This document shows positions 6,637 through 14,109 of a stretch of 21,260 nucleotides of DNA, piece by piece. The position numbers were made by a program, and so were the translations under genes. The stretch comes from DATCYZ01 sp036526195 (GTDB lineage: Bacteria; Pseudomonadota; Gammaproteobacteria; Burkholderiales; SG8-39), in contig DATCYZ010000086.1 in NCBI GenBank assembly GCA_036526195.1, forward strand, positions 1 through 21,260, written 5' to 3'. Every line of letters starts with the position of its first letter. Position 1 is the first letter of the stretch. The notes under the pieces were generated by a model. The model had not been told where the DNA came from. It made no database searches and was given only the letters and a program-made list of their open reading frames with translations.

Positions 6637-9426
6637 TTACTTCCGCGTTTCGACCTGGCTCAGCGACTCGGTGGTTTCGACCGGGCGCGGACGCGCGCGT
6701 CGCGGGCGGCCGAGCTTGACCGGCTCCGGTTCCGGCGCCGGTGCGATTGCCGAAGACCGCGTTTCCACCAGGACCAGGTCCGAGTTGGCGAGCAGTTCCT
6801 TCGGATCGACGGGCGCGACCGGGGCGCGGGGCGCCTCGGGACGCGGTGCCGGCGCGGGCGCCGCTGCGATCGGCTCCGGCGCAGGGGCTGCGGCAACCGG
6901 CTCGGGCGCAGGGGCCGCTGCAACCGGTTCGGGGGTCGGGTCCGGCTGGACAGCGGCCGTCTGAACCGGCGCGGGCGCCTGTTCCGGGGCTGCCGACGGC
7001 GTCATTTCCGGCGCGGCTTCTGCCGCGCGTTGGGCGTCGGCTTCCGGACGCGGCTCGGCGCGCGGTGGCCGGGGCGCGCGCGGCGGGCGTGCCTGCGTCT
7101 CGGCAGGCTGCGTTGCCTCACCCTCGGCAGAGGCATTGGCTTCGGCGTTCATGCCCTCGGCCTGCACGCCTTCCGCCTCGGGGCGGCGATCGCGGCCCCG
7201 ATTGCGGCGTCCACGACGGCTGCGGCCTTCGCCTTCGGGCCGTGCTTCGGTCGACGGGGTGCCGTCTGCGTTCGGTGCGCCTTCCTGCGGTTGCCGCGGC
7301 GGGCGCGGTTGACGCTCGGGCCGGTTCGGGCGATCACCCTGGGCCTGCGCGCCTTCACGCGGCTCGCGGGGTTCACGCGGCGGACGCGGCTCGCGCGGCG
7401 GACGCGGTGCGCCGTGCTCGCCGGCGGCCTGCCCGTCACGCGGCGCGCGCTCGCCGCCGCGTGCCTCGTTGCGCGGCCTGCGTCCGTCGCCACGATCACG
7501 ACCGCCACGGTCGCGACCGCCACGACGTCCGTCGCCTCGACCCTCCCCACGGCCTTCGCCGCGACCCTCGGGCCGGCGGTTCTGCCGCTCCGAGCGCCGG
7601 GTATGGCCGGCATCGCGGGCGCCCTCGGCGACCGGTGCAGGGGCGCTCGCGCCGCCGGCAGCGGTGCGGTCCAGGCCGTCAGTCTTGAACCAGCTCATGA
7701 TCCGCCCGATCAGGCCGGGGCGGGGCACGTCGATGAGCGCCACGGGCGCCGGCGCGGGGGCGGCCACCGCGGGTTCGCGCTCGGCCGCCATCGGCGCCGG
7801 CTGCAGCGGCGTGATCGCCTTGACCACGGCTTCCTGGCGCTCGCGCGGCGCTTCGCCGTCCGAGCCGTCCAGGGCCTTCGGTTCCTGCGGCTGCTCGACC
7901 ATCTCGTAGCTCGCGGGCACGTGCTCCATCTCGTTCAGCTCATCGTGCTTCAGGCGCTGGACGCGGTAGTGGGGCGTTTCCAGGTGCGGGTTCGGCACCA
8001 GGATGATGTTCACCTTGAGGCGCGCCTCGAGTTTCTGGATCTCGCTGCGCTTCTCGTTCAGCAGGAAGCTGGCGACGTCGACCGGCACCTGCGCGTGCAC
8101 CGCGCCGGTGTTCTCCTTCATCGCCTCTTCCTGCAGGATGCGCAGGACGTGCAGGGCGGTGGACTCGGTGCCGCGAATGAAGCCGGTGCCGGAGCAGCGC
8201 GGGCAGTTGATGTGCGCGGTTTCCTCCAGCGAGGGGCGCAGGCGCTGCCGCGACAGTTCCATCAGGCCGAAGCGCGAGATCTTGCCGATCTGCACGCGGG
8301 CGCGGTCGTAGCGCATGGCCTCGCGGAAGCGGTCCTCGACCTCGCGCTGGTTGCGCTGCGATTCCATGTCGATGAAGTCGACCACGACGAGCCCGCCGAG
8401 GTCGCGCAGGCGCATCTGGCGCGCGACTTCCTCGGCCGCCTCGAGGTTGGTGCGAAACGCGGTCTCCTCGATGTCGCTGCCGCGCGTGGCGCGCGCGGAG
8501 TTGACGTCGATGGCGACCAGCGCCTCGGTATGGTCGATCACCACGGCCCCGCCCGAGGGCAGGTTCACGTGGCGCGCGTAGGCGCTTTCGATCTGGTGCT
8601 CGATCTGGAAGCGCGAGAAGAGCGGGACGTCGTCGCGGTAGAGCTTCACCTTGCTGACGTTGGCCGGCATCACCGTCTGCATGAAGGCGCGGGCCTGTTC
8701 GTAGATTTCCTCGGTGTCGATGAGGATCTCGCCGATGTCGTGCTGGAAGTAGTCGCGGATGGCGCGGATCACCAGGCTCGACTCGAGGTAGATGAGGAAG
8801 GGACGGACCGGCTCGCCTTCCGGCAGCTCGGCGGTGGCGGCGCCTTCGACGGCACGCCACAGCTGCATCAGGTAGTCCATGTCCCACTTGAGCTCTTCGG
8901 CCGAGCGGCCGATCGCGGCGGTGCGCGCGATGATGCTCATGCCCTCGGGCACCTCGAGCTGGTCGAGCGCGTCGCGCAGCTCGTTGCGGTCCTCGCCCTC
9001 GATGCGGCGCGAGACGCCGCCGCCACGGGGGTTGTTCGGCATCAGGACCAGGTAGCGGCCCGCGAGGCTGATGAAGGTGGTGAGGGCGGCGCCCTTGTTG
9101 CCGCGCTCGTCCTTCTCGACCTGGACGATGACTTCCTGGCCTTCGCGCAGCGCATCCTGGATGCGGGCACGGCCGGCGTCGACGCTGGAGCGGAAGTAGC
9201 TGCGCGAGACTTCCTTGAACGGCAGGAACCCGTGCCTGTCTTCGCCGTACTCGACGAAGGCCGCCTCGAGGCTGGGCTCGATGCGGGTGATGATGCCCTT
9301 GTAGATGTTGCTCTTGCGTTGCTCCCTTGCGGCGGATTCGATGTCGAGGTCGACGAGTTTTTGTCCGTCGACGATGGCGACGCGCAGTTCTTCCTGCTGC
9401 GTCGCGTTGAATAGCATTCTTTTCAC
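6637..9426 (-). CDS. rne: Ribonuclease E
   Basis: This 929-residue endoribonuclease initiates mRNA decay and processes rRNA and tRNA precursors; in relatives it scaffolds the degradosome. The catalytic half (1 to about 510) aligns throughout with E. coli RNase E. It has an S1 domain (about 38-125), the metal-binding aspartates Asp307 (Ala-Ile-Asp-Val-Asn-Ser) and Asp350 (Val-Val-Val-Asp-Phe-Ile-Asp), and the Zn-link Cys408-Pro-Arg-Cys411. Residues from about 510 on are low-complexity: Arg/Gly-rich and Pro/Arg-rich blocks, then Ala/Pro/Glu repeats. Such tails bind RNA and partner proteins. The start is GTG at 9426, chosen because Met-Lys-Arg-Met-Leu matches the family's conserved N-terminus and AGGAGA lies just upstream; an ATG three codons later is the alternative. 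RNase E of E. coli autoregulates through its 5' leader; whether that holds here is unknown. Confidence 0.97.
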   Translation of the reverse strand: MKRMLFNATQQEELRVAIVDGQKLVDLDIESAAREQRKSNIYKGIITRIEPSLEAAFVEYGEDRHGFLPFKEVSRSYFRSSVDAGRARIQDALREGQEVIVQVEKDERGNKGAALTTFISLAGRYLVLMPNNPRGGGVSRRIEGEDRNELRDALDQLEVPEGMSIIARTAAIGRSAEELKWDMDYLMQLWRAVEGAATAELPEGEPVRPFLIYLESSLVIRAIRDYFQHDIGEILIDTEEIYEQARAFMQTVMPANVSKVKLYRDDVPLFSRFQIEHQIESAYARHVNLPSGGAVVIDHTEALVAIDVNSARATRGSDIEETAFRTNLEAAEEVARQMRLRDLGGLVVVDFIDMESQRNQREVEDRFREAMRYDRARVQIGKISRFGLMELSRQRLRPSLEETAHINCPRCSGTGFIRGTESTALHVLRILQEEAMKENTGAVHAQVPVDVASFLLNEKRSEIQKLEARLKVNIILVPNPHLETPHYRVQRLKHDELNEMEHVPASYEMVEQPQEPKALDGSDGEAPRERQEAVVKAITPLQPAPMAAEREPAVAAPAPAPVALIDVPRPGLIGRIMSWFKTDGLDRTAAGGASAPAPVAEGARDAGHTRRSERQNRRPEGRGEGRGEGRGDGRRGGRDRGGRDRGDGRRPRNEARGGERAPRDGQAAGEHGAPRPPREPRPPREPREPREGAQAQGDRPNRPERQPRPPRQPQEGAPNADGTPSTEARPEGEGRSRRGRRNRGRDRRPEAEGVQAEGMNAEANASAEGEATQPAETQARPPRAPRPPRAEPRPEADAQRAAEAAPEMTPSAAPEQAPAPVQTAAVQPDPTPEPVAAAPAPEPVAAAPAPEPIAAAPAPAPRPEAPRAPVAPVDPKELLANSDLVLVETRSSAIAPAPEPEPVKLGRPRRARPRPVETTESLSQVETRK
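6860..6934 (-). repeat. 27-bp tandem repeat inside the rne tail
   Basis: Nearly three copies of a 27-base unit (6860-6886, 6887-6913, 6914-6934) encode repeats of Ala-Pro-Glu-Pro-(Val/Ile)-Ala-Ala-Ala-Pro in the disordered C-terminal tail of RNase E. Copies differ by a few mostly silent changes. Such repeats expand and contract by slippage, so copy number may vary between strains. Confidence 0.75.
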
Positions 9427-9800
9427 TGCGATCTCCTGCGCGTGCGGGAGAATCGGCTGTCCGTCGGTGTGCCTCTCCTAGTTCTGGACCAGTCTAAGCG
9501 TCGATTTTCGGTGGCGACTGTGTGTGTCGATGAACCAAAATCCGCCGGCGGCGGCCTGGATTCGGGCATCCTTCCTTTGTAGTGGATGCTTGCGAGATTC
9601 CGTGTGGAAACCCACTGCGCGCGCTTCAAGTACTATGATGATCGCTACTTCCGGTGAGCGAAATTAACCGCTGCAACAGGCCACACCTTCGGTGCGGCGG
9701 GAGGCGTGTTCCAGACCCTTGCGCCGTCTGCGGCACAGCGTGCCACGGCGTTTGAATCTGTGCCTCGCGACTCGAAGCAGATCAAGAGATCATACGGAAA
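9427..9800. other. Divergent rne/rluC intergenic region
   Basis: This is 374 bases with no convincing gene; a 68-codon minus-strand frame here lacks a ribosome-binding site and family features. On the minus strand it should contain the rne leader. A short hairpin there (CCGCC-GCC-GGCGG, plus coordinates 9542-9554) is followed by ATTTT. On the plus strand, TACTATGAT at 9631-9639 is a possible −10 without a clear −35. Two stable hairpins follow before rluC. Confidence 0.6.
9680..9750 (+). other. Two tandem hairpins upstream of rluC (structured leader or small RNA)
   Basis: The first hairpin pairs 9680-9687 with 9691-9698 (7 of 8 pairs, TTC loop). The second pairs CGCCGT (9722-9727) with ACGGCG (9745-9750) and, inside it, GGCAC (9732-9736) with GTGCC (9740-9744) around an AGC loop. 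The second is followed by only three T residues. It could be a structured rluC leader, a weak attenuator or the end of a small RNA. No known riboswitch consensus was recognised. Confidence 0.4.
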
Positions 9801-10742
9801 ATGAATGACTTAAGCAAGGCTCGGGCGACTCTTCTGGAGGTCGGGGAGGACGGGGTCGAACAGCGCATCGACAACTTCCTGCTGCGGCGCCTCAAGGGCG
9901 TGCCGAAAAGCCATGTCTACCGCGTGCTCAGGAGCGGCGAAGTGCGGGTGAACAGCGGGCGGGTCCAGCCCGACCACCGCCTCAAACTGGGCGACCGGGT
10001 GCGGGTGCCGCCGGTGCGCCTCGGCGTGGTCGAATCGCGGCCGGCGCCGCGTGCCCTGAGCCTGCCGGTGGTCCACGAGGACGAGGCCCTGCTGGTCGTC
10101 GACAAGCCCGCGGGCCTGGCGGTGCACGGCGGCAGCGGCGTGAGCCAGGGGGCCATCGAGGGCCTGCGCGCGGCGCGCCCGCAGGCCGCGGTGCTGGAAC
10201 TCGTCCACCGCCTGGACCGCGACACCTCGGGCCTGCTGATGATTGCCAAGAAGCGCGGCGCGCTGATCGAACTGCATCGCATGATCCGCGAGGGCGAGAT
10301 CGACAAGCGTTACATCGCGCTGGTGCGCGGACGCTGGAAAGGCGGCGCGCGCGACATCCGCGTCGCGCTCCACAAGTACCTGACCGCCTCGGGCGAACGA
10401 CGCGTGCAGCCGCAGGCCGACGGCCAGGCGGCGCTGACGCGGGTGCTGCCGCTGGAGCGCGGCGCGGCCTGCAGCCTGCTCGAGCTGCGCCTGTTCACCG
10501 GCCGCACCCACCAGATCCGCGTGCACCTCGCGCACGCCGGCCACCCGGTGGCGGGCGACACGAAGTACGGCGACGACGCGTTCAACCGGTCGATGGCCGC
10601 GCTCGGCGAGAAGCGGCTCTGCCTGCATGCGCATCGCCTGGCCTTTCGCCATCCGTTGAGCGGCGAGGCGATGCGCCTTGAGGCGCCCGCGCCGGCGGGC
10701 TTGAGGGCGCTTGCGGACGCGGCCCTGAAACTCGCCGCATGA
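9801..10742 (+). CDS. rluC: 23S rRNA pseudouridine synthase, RluC type
   Basis: This is a 313-residue RluA-family pseudouridine synthase. RluC modifies uridines 955, 2504 and 2580 of 23S rRNA (E. coli numbering). An N-terminal S4 RNA-binding domain (about 19-75, with Arg-Ile-Asp-Asn-Phe-Leu and Lys-Ser-His-Val-Tyr-Arg) is followed by the catalytic domain. That domain carries the signature His-Arg-Leu-Asp139-Arg-Asp-Thr-Ser-Gly, whose Asp139 is the nucleophile, and the motif Thr-Gly-Arg-Thr-His-Gln-Ile-Arg-Val-His. Its place divergent from rne is a conserved proteobacterial arrangement that supports RluC over RluD. The ATG has only a weak purine-rich site (AAGAGAT and GGAAA) before it. Its stop overlaps the start of the HAD gene in ATGA. 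Confidence 0.94.
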   Translation: MNDLSKARATLLEVGEDGVEQRIDNFLLRRLKGVPKSHVYRVLRSGEVRVNSGRVQPDHRLKLGDRVRVPPVRLGVVESRPAPRALSLPVVHEDEALLVVDKPAGLAVHGGSGVSQGAIEGLRAARPQAAVLELVHRLDRDTSGLLMIAKKRGALIELHRMIREGEIDKRYIALVRGRWKGGARDIRVALHKYLTASGERRVQPQADGQAALTRVLPLERGAACSLLELRLFTGRTHQIRVHLAHAGHPVAGDTKYGDDAFNRSMAALGEKRLCLHAHRLAFRHPLSGEAMRLEAPAPAGLRALADAALKLAA

Positions 10743-11401
10743 GCCGCGCAAGGCGCTACCGCCTGCTGGTCTTCGACTGGGACGGCACCCTGATCGATTC
10801 GACCTCGGCGATTGCCGAATGCATCCGTGCCGCGGCGCGCGACCTTGCGCTGCCGGTGCCTTCGTTCGAGCAGGCGAGCCACGTGATCGGGCTCGGCCTG
10901 CGCGATTCGCTGCGCCTCGCGGTGCCGGCGCTGGCGCCGGAACGCACCGCGGCGTTCGTCGAGGCCTACCGGCGCCATTTCCTCGCCGCCGAGGCCGACA
11001 TGCCGCTGTTTCCCGGCGTGCGCGAACTGCTCGAGGACCTGCGTGGCAGCGGCTACGCGCTCGCGGTGGCCACCGGCAAGAGCCGGCTCGGCCTCGACCG
11101 CGCCCTGGCCGCGAGCGGCCTGGGGCCGCTGTTCTCGGCCTCGCGCTGCGCCGACGAGACCCGGCCCAAGCCCGACCCGGCGATGCTGCATGAGCTCATG
11201 GCCCTGCTGGAGGTGGACGCACGGCAGGCCTTGATGGTCGGGGACACCTCGCACGATCTCGGCATGGCGCAGGGGGCCGGCGTCGATGCGATCGCCGTGA
11301 CCTACGGCGCGCACCCGGGCGAGGCCCTGCGCGCGCTCGGGCCGCGCGGCTGCGTGGACAGCGTGGAGGCGCTCGGCGCGTGGATCGGACAGAACGGCTG
11401 A
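10739..11401 (+). CDS. HAD-superfamily phosphatase, phosphoglycolate phosphatase-like
   Basis: This is a 220-residue haloacid dehalogenase-type hydrolase. Motif I is Phe-Asp13-Trp-Asp15-Gly-Thr, giving the phosphorylated nucleophile and the acid/base. Motif II is the Thr of Val-Ala-Thr-Gly-Lys-Ser, motif III the Lys of Arg-Pro-Lys-Pro-Asp-Pro, and motif IV Gly-Asp-Thr-Ser-His-Asp. The helical cap between residues about 20 and 85 is of the Gph/PGM subtype. The gene overlaps rluC by four bases (ATGA), which suggests coupled translation, and its end overlaps the Rieske gene by 22 bases. Some related proteins in this operon position are called Gph or YqaB-like, but the true substrate cannot be read from sequence. 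Confidence 0.9.
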   Translation: MSRARRYRLLVFDWDGTLIDSTSAIAECIRAAARDLALPVPSFEQASHVIGLGLRDSLRLAVPALAPERTAAFVEAYRRHFLAAEADMPLFPGVRELLEDLRGSGYALAVATGKSRLGLDRALAASGLGPLFSASRCADETRPKPDPAMLHELMALLEVDARQALMVGDTSHDLGMAQGAGVDAIAVTYGAHPGEALRALGPRGCVDSVEALGAWIGQNG

Positions 11402-11736
11402 TCTGCGAAGGCGATGCGCTGGTCGAAGGCGGCGAGGGCGTGCGCTTCGAAGTCGAGTACTTCGGCGAGACCGCGCCGGCCTTCGCGGTGCGCGCCGGCG
11501 GCCGGGTACACGCCTACCTGAACCGCTGCAGCCATGTGCCGATGGAGCTCGACTGGCGACCCGGCGTGTTCTTCGCGGCCGACGGGCGGGATTTGATATG
11601 CTCGACGCACGGCGCCGAGTACGCGGCCGACAGCGGACGCTGCCTCGGCGGGCCCTGCGGCGAGACGCCGCTGATCAAGCTGACCGTCGCGGAGCGCGAG
11701 GGCAGCGTCTATTTCCTGGGATTCGAAGATGACTGA
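11380..11736 (+). CDS. Small Rieske [2Fe-2S] protein
   Basis: This is a 118-residue single-domain ferredoxin-like Rieske protein. The cluster ligands are visible as Cys50-Ser-His52 (in Asn-Arg-Cys-Ser-His) and Cys74-Ser-Thr-His77. No catalytic domain or membrane segment is present, so it is a soluble electron carrier or a sensor. Two further cysteines (88 and 93, in Arg-Cys-Leu-Gly-Gly-Pro-Cys) follow the second ligand pair. The start is a GTG inside the end of the HAD gene (22-base overlap); no later in-frame ATG gives a complete domain. Its end overlaps sppA by eight bases. The partner and role are unknown; tight overlaps place it in the rluC–sppA transcript. Confidence 0.88.
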   Translation: MDRTERLICEGDALVEGGEGVRFEVEYFGETAPAFAVRAGGRVHAYLNRCSHVPMELDWRPGVFFAADGRDLICSTHGAEYAADSGRCLGGPCGETPLIKLTVAEREGSVYFLGFEDD

Positions 11737-12676
11737 CGGCGATCGGCAATGGGAACGGCTGGTGATCGAGAAGCTCGCCAATGGCGCGCTGGCCGAGCAG
11801 CGCCGCGCGCGGCGCTGGGGGATCTTCTTCAAGCTGCTGACCTTCGCCTACATCACCTGGATCATCGTGCTTGCGGTGGACTGGAAGGGCGCCGAGAAGG
11901 CGGTCGGCACGCAGCAGCACACGGCGGTGGTCGAGATCGACGGCATCATCGCGCCGGGCGCGGATGCGAGCGCCGAGCGCATCGGCGGGGCGCTGCGCGC
12001 GGCCTTCAAGGACAAGGGCACGCAGGGCGTGGTGCTGCGGATCAACAGCCCGGGCGGCAGCCCGGTGCAGTCGCAGGCGATCTTCGACGAGATCCGGCGC
12101 CTGCGGAAACTGCACCCGAAGGTGCCGCTCTATGCCGTGGTCGAGGACGTCTGCGCCTCGGGCGGCTATTACATCGCCGCCGCCGCGGACAGGATCTACG
12201 TCAGCAAGTCCAGCATCATCGGCTCGATCGGGGTGCGCATGGACGGCTTCGGCGTCACCGGCCTGATGGAAAAACTCGGCGTCGAGCGACGCCTGCTCAC
12301 GGCCGGCGACAACAAGGGCATGCTCGATCCCTTCCTGCCGCTCGACGAGAAGCACAAGCAGTACGCGGTCGCGCTGATGAAGGAGATCCACGAGCAGTTC
12401 ATCGCCTCGGTGCGCGAGGGGCGCGGCACGCGCCTGAAGGAGACGCCCGAAACATTCTCCGGGCTGATCTGGAGCGGCCAGAAAAGCATCGAAATCGGCA
12501 TTGCCGATGCGCTCGGCGGCGTCGAGTCGGTGGCGCGCGAGGTGATCAAGGCCGAGACGCTGGTGGACTTCACCCAGAAGGAAAGCGTGGCCGAGCGGCT
12601 GGCCAAGCGCTTTGGCGCCGCGGCGGCCACGGCGCTCGCCGAGTTCAGCCTGCGCGCCCCGACCCAGTTTCGCTAG
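11729..12676 (+). CDS. sppA: Signal peptide peptidase SppA, short single-domain type (S49 family)
   Basis: This is a 315-residue membrane-anchored serine protease that degrades cleaved signal peptides. A cytoplasmic N-terminus is followed by one membrane segment (about 31-51) and a ClpP-like S49 domain facing the periplasm. The nucleophile is Ser144 in Val-Cys-Ala-Ser-Gly-Gly-Tyr-Tyr, and the general base is likely Lys196 in Ala-Gly-Asp-Asn-Lys-Gly. The oxyanion-side Ile-Asn-Ser-Pro-Gly-Gly (105-110) is also present. The length matches the single-domain 36-kDa form found in Bacillus and many betaproteobacteria, not the double-domain E. coli SppA. It overlaps the Rieske gene by eight bases and ends 13 bases from the convergent maf gene. 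Confidence 0.94.
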   Translation: MTDGDRQWERLVIEKLANGALAEQRRARRWGIFFKLLTFAYITWIIVLAVDWKGAEKAVGTQQHTAVVEIDGIIAPGADASAERIGGALRAAFKDKGTQGVVLRINSPGGSPVQSQAIFDEIRRLRKLHPKVPLYAVVEDVCASGGYYIAAAADRIYVSKSSIIGSIGVRMDGFGVTGLMEKLGVERRLLTAGDNKGMLDPFLPLDEKHKQYAVALMKEIHEQFIASVREGRGTRLKETPETFSGLIWSGQKSIEIGIADALGGVESVAREVIKAETLVDFTQKESVAERLAKRFGAAAATALAEFSLRAPTQFR

Positions 12677-12689
12677 GGCGTCGCCGCGC

Positions 12690-13280
12690 TCAGGGCAGCA
12701 CCGGCGCGCCGGCGCGGGCCAGCATGGCGCACAGCGTCGTCAGCGGCAGGCCGATGAGCGCGGTCGGGTCGGGCGAGTCGATGCGTTCGATGAGCGCAAT
12801 GCCGAGGCCCTCGGATTTCGCGCTGCCGGCACAGTCGTAGGGCTGTTCGCGCCGCAGGTAGGCTTCGATCGTGGCGGCGTCGAGCAGGCGAAACGTCACG
12901 CGACAGGTGACCAGTTCGGTGGTGGCGGCCGCACTGCGCGCATCGAGCAGGCAGACCGCGGTGTGGAATTCCGCGGTGCGGCCGCTGAGAGCGGTCAGTT
13001 GGGCCACCGCGACCGCATGCGTGCCCGGCTTGTCGAGGCGTTGCGCGCCGAGGCAGGCGACCTGGTCCGAGCCGATGATCAAGGCATCGGGGTGCGCCGC
13101 GGTGACCGCGTGCGCCTTGGCCCGCGCGAGGCGGGACGCGGTCTCCGCCGGCGATTCCCCGGGGGCCGGGGTTTCGTCGGTCTGCGGCGCCGCGCACAGG
13201 AAGGGCACGCGCAGCCGCTCCAGCAACTGCCTGCGGTACTGCGAGGTCGAGGCCAGGACCAACGGCCGGCGGGCTTCCAT
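12690..13280 (-). CDS. yceF: Maf-family nucleotide pyrophosphatase, YceF subgroup
   Basis: This is a 196-residue cytoplasmic house-cleaning enzyme. The YceF subgroup hydrolyses 7-methyl-GTP in E. coli. Recognisable motifs are Leu-Ala-Ser-Thr-Ser at residue 9, Asp-Glu-Thr-Pro (35-38), Ile-Ile-Gly-Ser-Asp-Gln-Val with the catalytic Asp, and Lys-Pro-Gly. The YceF-type C-terminal motif Ala-Gly-Ser-Ala-Lys-Ser-Glu-Gly-Leu-Gly-Ile is also present. These match YceF better than YhdE. The gene is divergent from yceD with 47 bases between the start codons, as in many proteobacteria, and is convergent with sppA. Confidence 0.94.
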   Translation of the reverse strand: MEARRPLVLASTSQYRRQLLERLRVPFLCAAPQTDETPAPGESPAETASRLARAKAHAVTAAHPDALIIGSDQVACLGAQRLDKPGTHAVAVAQLTALSGRTAEFHTAVCLLDARSAAATTELVTCRVTFRLLDAATIEAYLRREQPYDCAGSAKSEGLGIALIERIDSPDPTALIGLPLTTLCAMLARAGAPVLP

Positions 13281-13289
13281 GACTTTGTT

Positions 13290-13318
13290 TTGACTGAGAT
13301 TTTTTACAATGCTATCAT
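13290..13318 (+). promoter_or_regulatory. Sigma70 promoter of the yceD–rpmF–plsX–fab operon
   Basis: TTGACT (13290-13295) and TATCAT (13313-13318) are separated by 17 bases. This is the best promoter match in the window and sits in an AT-rich patch unlike its surroundings. The predicted transcription start is near 13325, only about three bases before the yceD ATG, so the mRNA would be almost leaderless. A second AT-rich box, TACAAT at 13305-13310, has no well-spaced −35. Confidence 0.75.
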
Positions 13319-13327
13319 CCGCGCCCG

Positions 13328-13855
13328 ATGCCGGGCCAGCCGCTCATCGATGCGTTCGAATTTGCCGCGGCCGGGACGCTCCAGCGCAGTGTTCTTGCGT
13401 GGCGTGAGTTGCCGCGACTGGGGTCATCGGTGCGCCCGGAAGGCGAGGGCCTGCACTACGTGATGTCGGGCCGGCGCGATGCGCTGGGACGCAGTTGGTT
13501 GCAGTTCGAGGCCTCCGGGTGTTTCGGGTTCGTGTGTCAGCGCTGCCTGGAGCCGATGTCGCAGACGTGGCGCGCGGCCTGGGATCTGGAACTTGCGCGG
13601 AACCAGGCCGAGGTGGATGCAGCACCGGACGATCCGGAACTGCCCGACCGGATCCTGGCGGATGTCCCGCTTCGGGTTGCGGAGCTGGTCGAGGACGAAG
13701 CCCTGCTGTCGGTGCCGTTTGCGCCGCGGCATGAGGACTGCAGCGTGCAGGGATTGACGCCGCAGGCCGGGGAGAAGCGCGTGGCACCGTTCGACGGGCT
13801 GCGCACGATGATTGAAGCAACGCGACCCGGCGCACGGCGCCGGGCGCGGAAATGA
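13328..13855 (+). CDS. yceD: YceD/DUF177 family protein (23S rRNA accumulation factor)
   Basis: This 175-residue protein is of the YceD family, linked genetically to 23S rRNA accumulation and almost always encoded just before rpmF. The central Cys70-Gln-Arg-Cys73 pair (Phe-Val-Cys-Gln-Arg-Cys-Leu-Glu-Pro) and the acidic C-terminal region with Val-Glu-Asp-Glu and a later Cys are family hallmarks. The basic end Arg-Arg-Arg-Ala-Arg-Lys is also usual. The ATG at 13328 has no Shine-Dalgarno sequence and lies about three bases after the predicted transcription start; no other in-frame ATG occurs before residue 46. It is the first gene of the operon and is followed by rpmF after 57 bases. Confidence 0.92.
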   Translation: MPGQPLIDAFEFAAAGTLQRSVLAWRELPRLGSSVRPEGEGLHYVMSGRRDALGRSWLQFEASGCFGFVCQRCLEPMSQTWRAAWDLELARNQAEVDAAPDDPELPDRILADVPLRVAELVEDEALLSVPFAPRHEDCSVQGLTPQAGEKRVAPFDGLRTMIEATRPGARRRARK

Positions 13856-13912
13856 GACACTGGTCCGGCGCCCGCGCCGGATCGCATTGATCCACCACCA
13901 AGGAGTTGCACC

Positions 13913-14095
13913 ATGGCCGTTCAGCAGAACAAGAAGTCGCCGTCGAAGCGCGGCATGCACCGCGCGCATGACGGGCTGGGTCGTCAGGCGCTTGCGGTCG
14001 AGCCCACGACGGGCGAGACGCATCTGCGTCACCACATCAGCCCGACCGGGTTTTATCGCGGTCGCAAGGTGGTCAAGACCAAGGGCGACGAGTAA
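13913..14095 (+). CDS. rpmF: 50S ribosomal protein L32
   Basis: This is a 60-residue ribosomal protein with the conserved start Met-Ala-Val-Gln-Gln-Asn-Lys, Ser-Lys-Arg-Gly-Met, and the end Gly-Phe-Tyr-Arg-Gly-Arg-Lys-Val. It is the form without the four zinc-binding cysteines. A strong AAGGAG site precedes the ATG, fitting high expression. It lies between yceD and plsX, and a GC-rich hairpin follows its stop. Confidence 0.98.
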   Translation: MAVQQNKKSPSKRGMHRAHDGLGRQALAVEPTTGETHLRHHISPTGFYRGRKVVKTKGDE

Positions 14096-14109
14096 TCCCG
14101 GTCCCGCGC

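Noticed and set aside
7320..7590. Repeats in the rne tail as a possible CRISPR or satellite array
   Set aside because: The units are short, imperfect and in frame with Arg/Gly/Pro-rich coding sequence, with no spacers.
7030..9414. 794-codon open frame antisense to rne
   Set aside because: It mirrors the rne coding frame; its composition (runs of Arg, Ala, Asp and Val) is what antisense of GC-rich codons gives, and RNase E on the other strand is unmistakable.
9423..9629. 68-residue minus-strand ORF upstream of rne
   Set aside because: No ribosome-binding site, no recognisable domain, and it occupies the expected rne leader, overlapping the rne start.
13305..13310. TACAAT as the −10 of the yceD promoter
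   Set aside because: The −35 candidates are 9 or 14 bases away; TATCAT at 13313 has the correct 17-base spacing to TTGACT.
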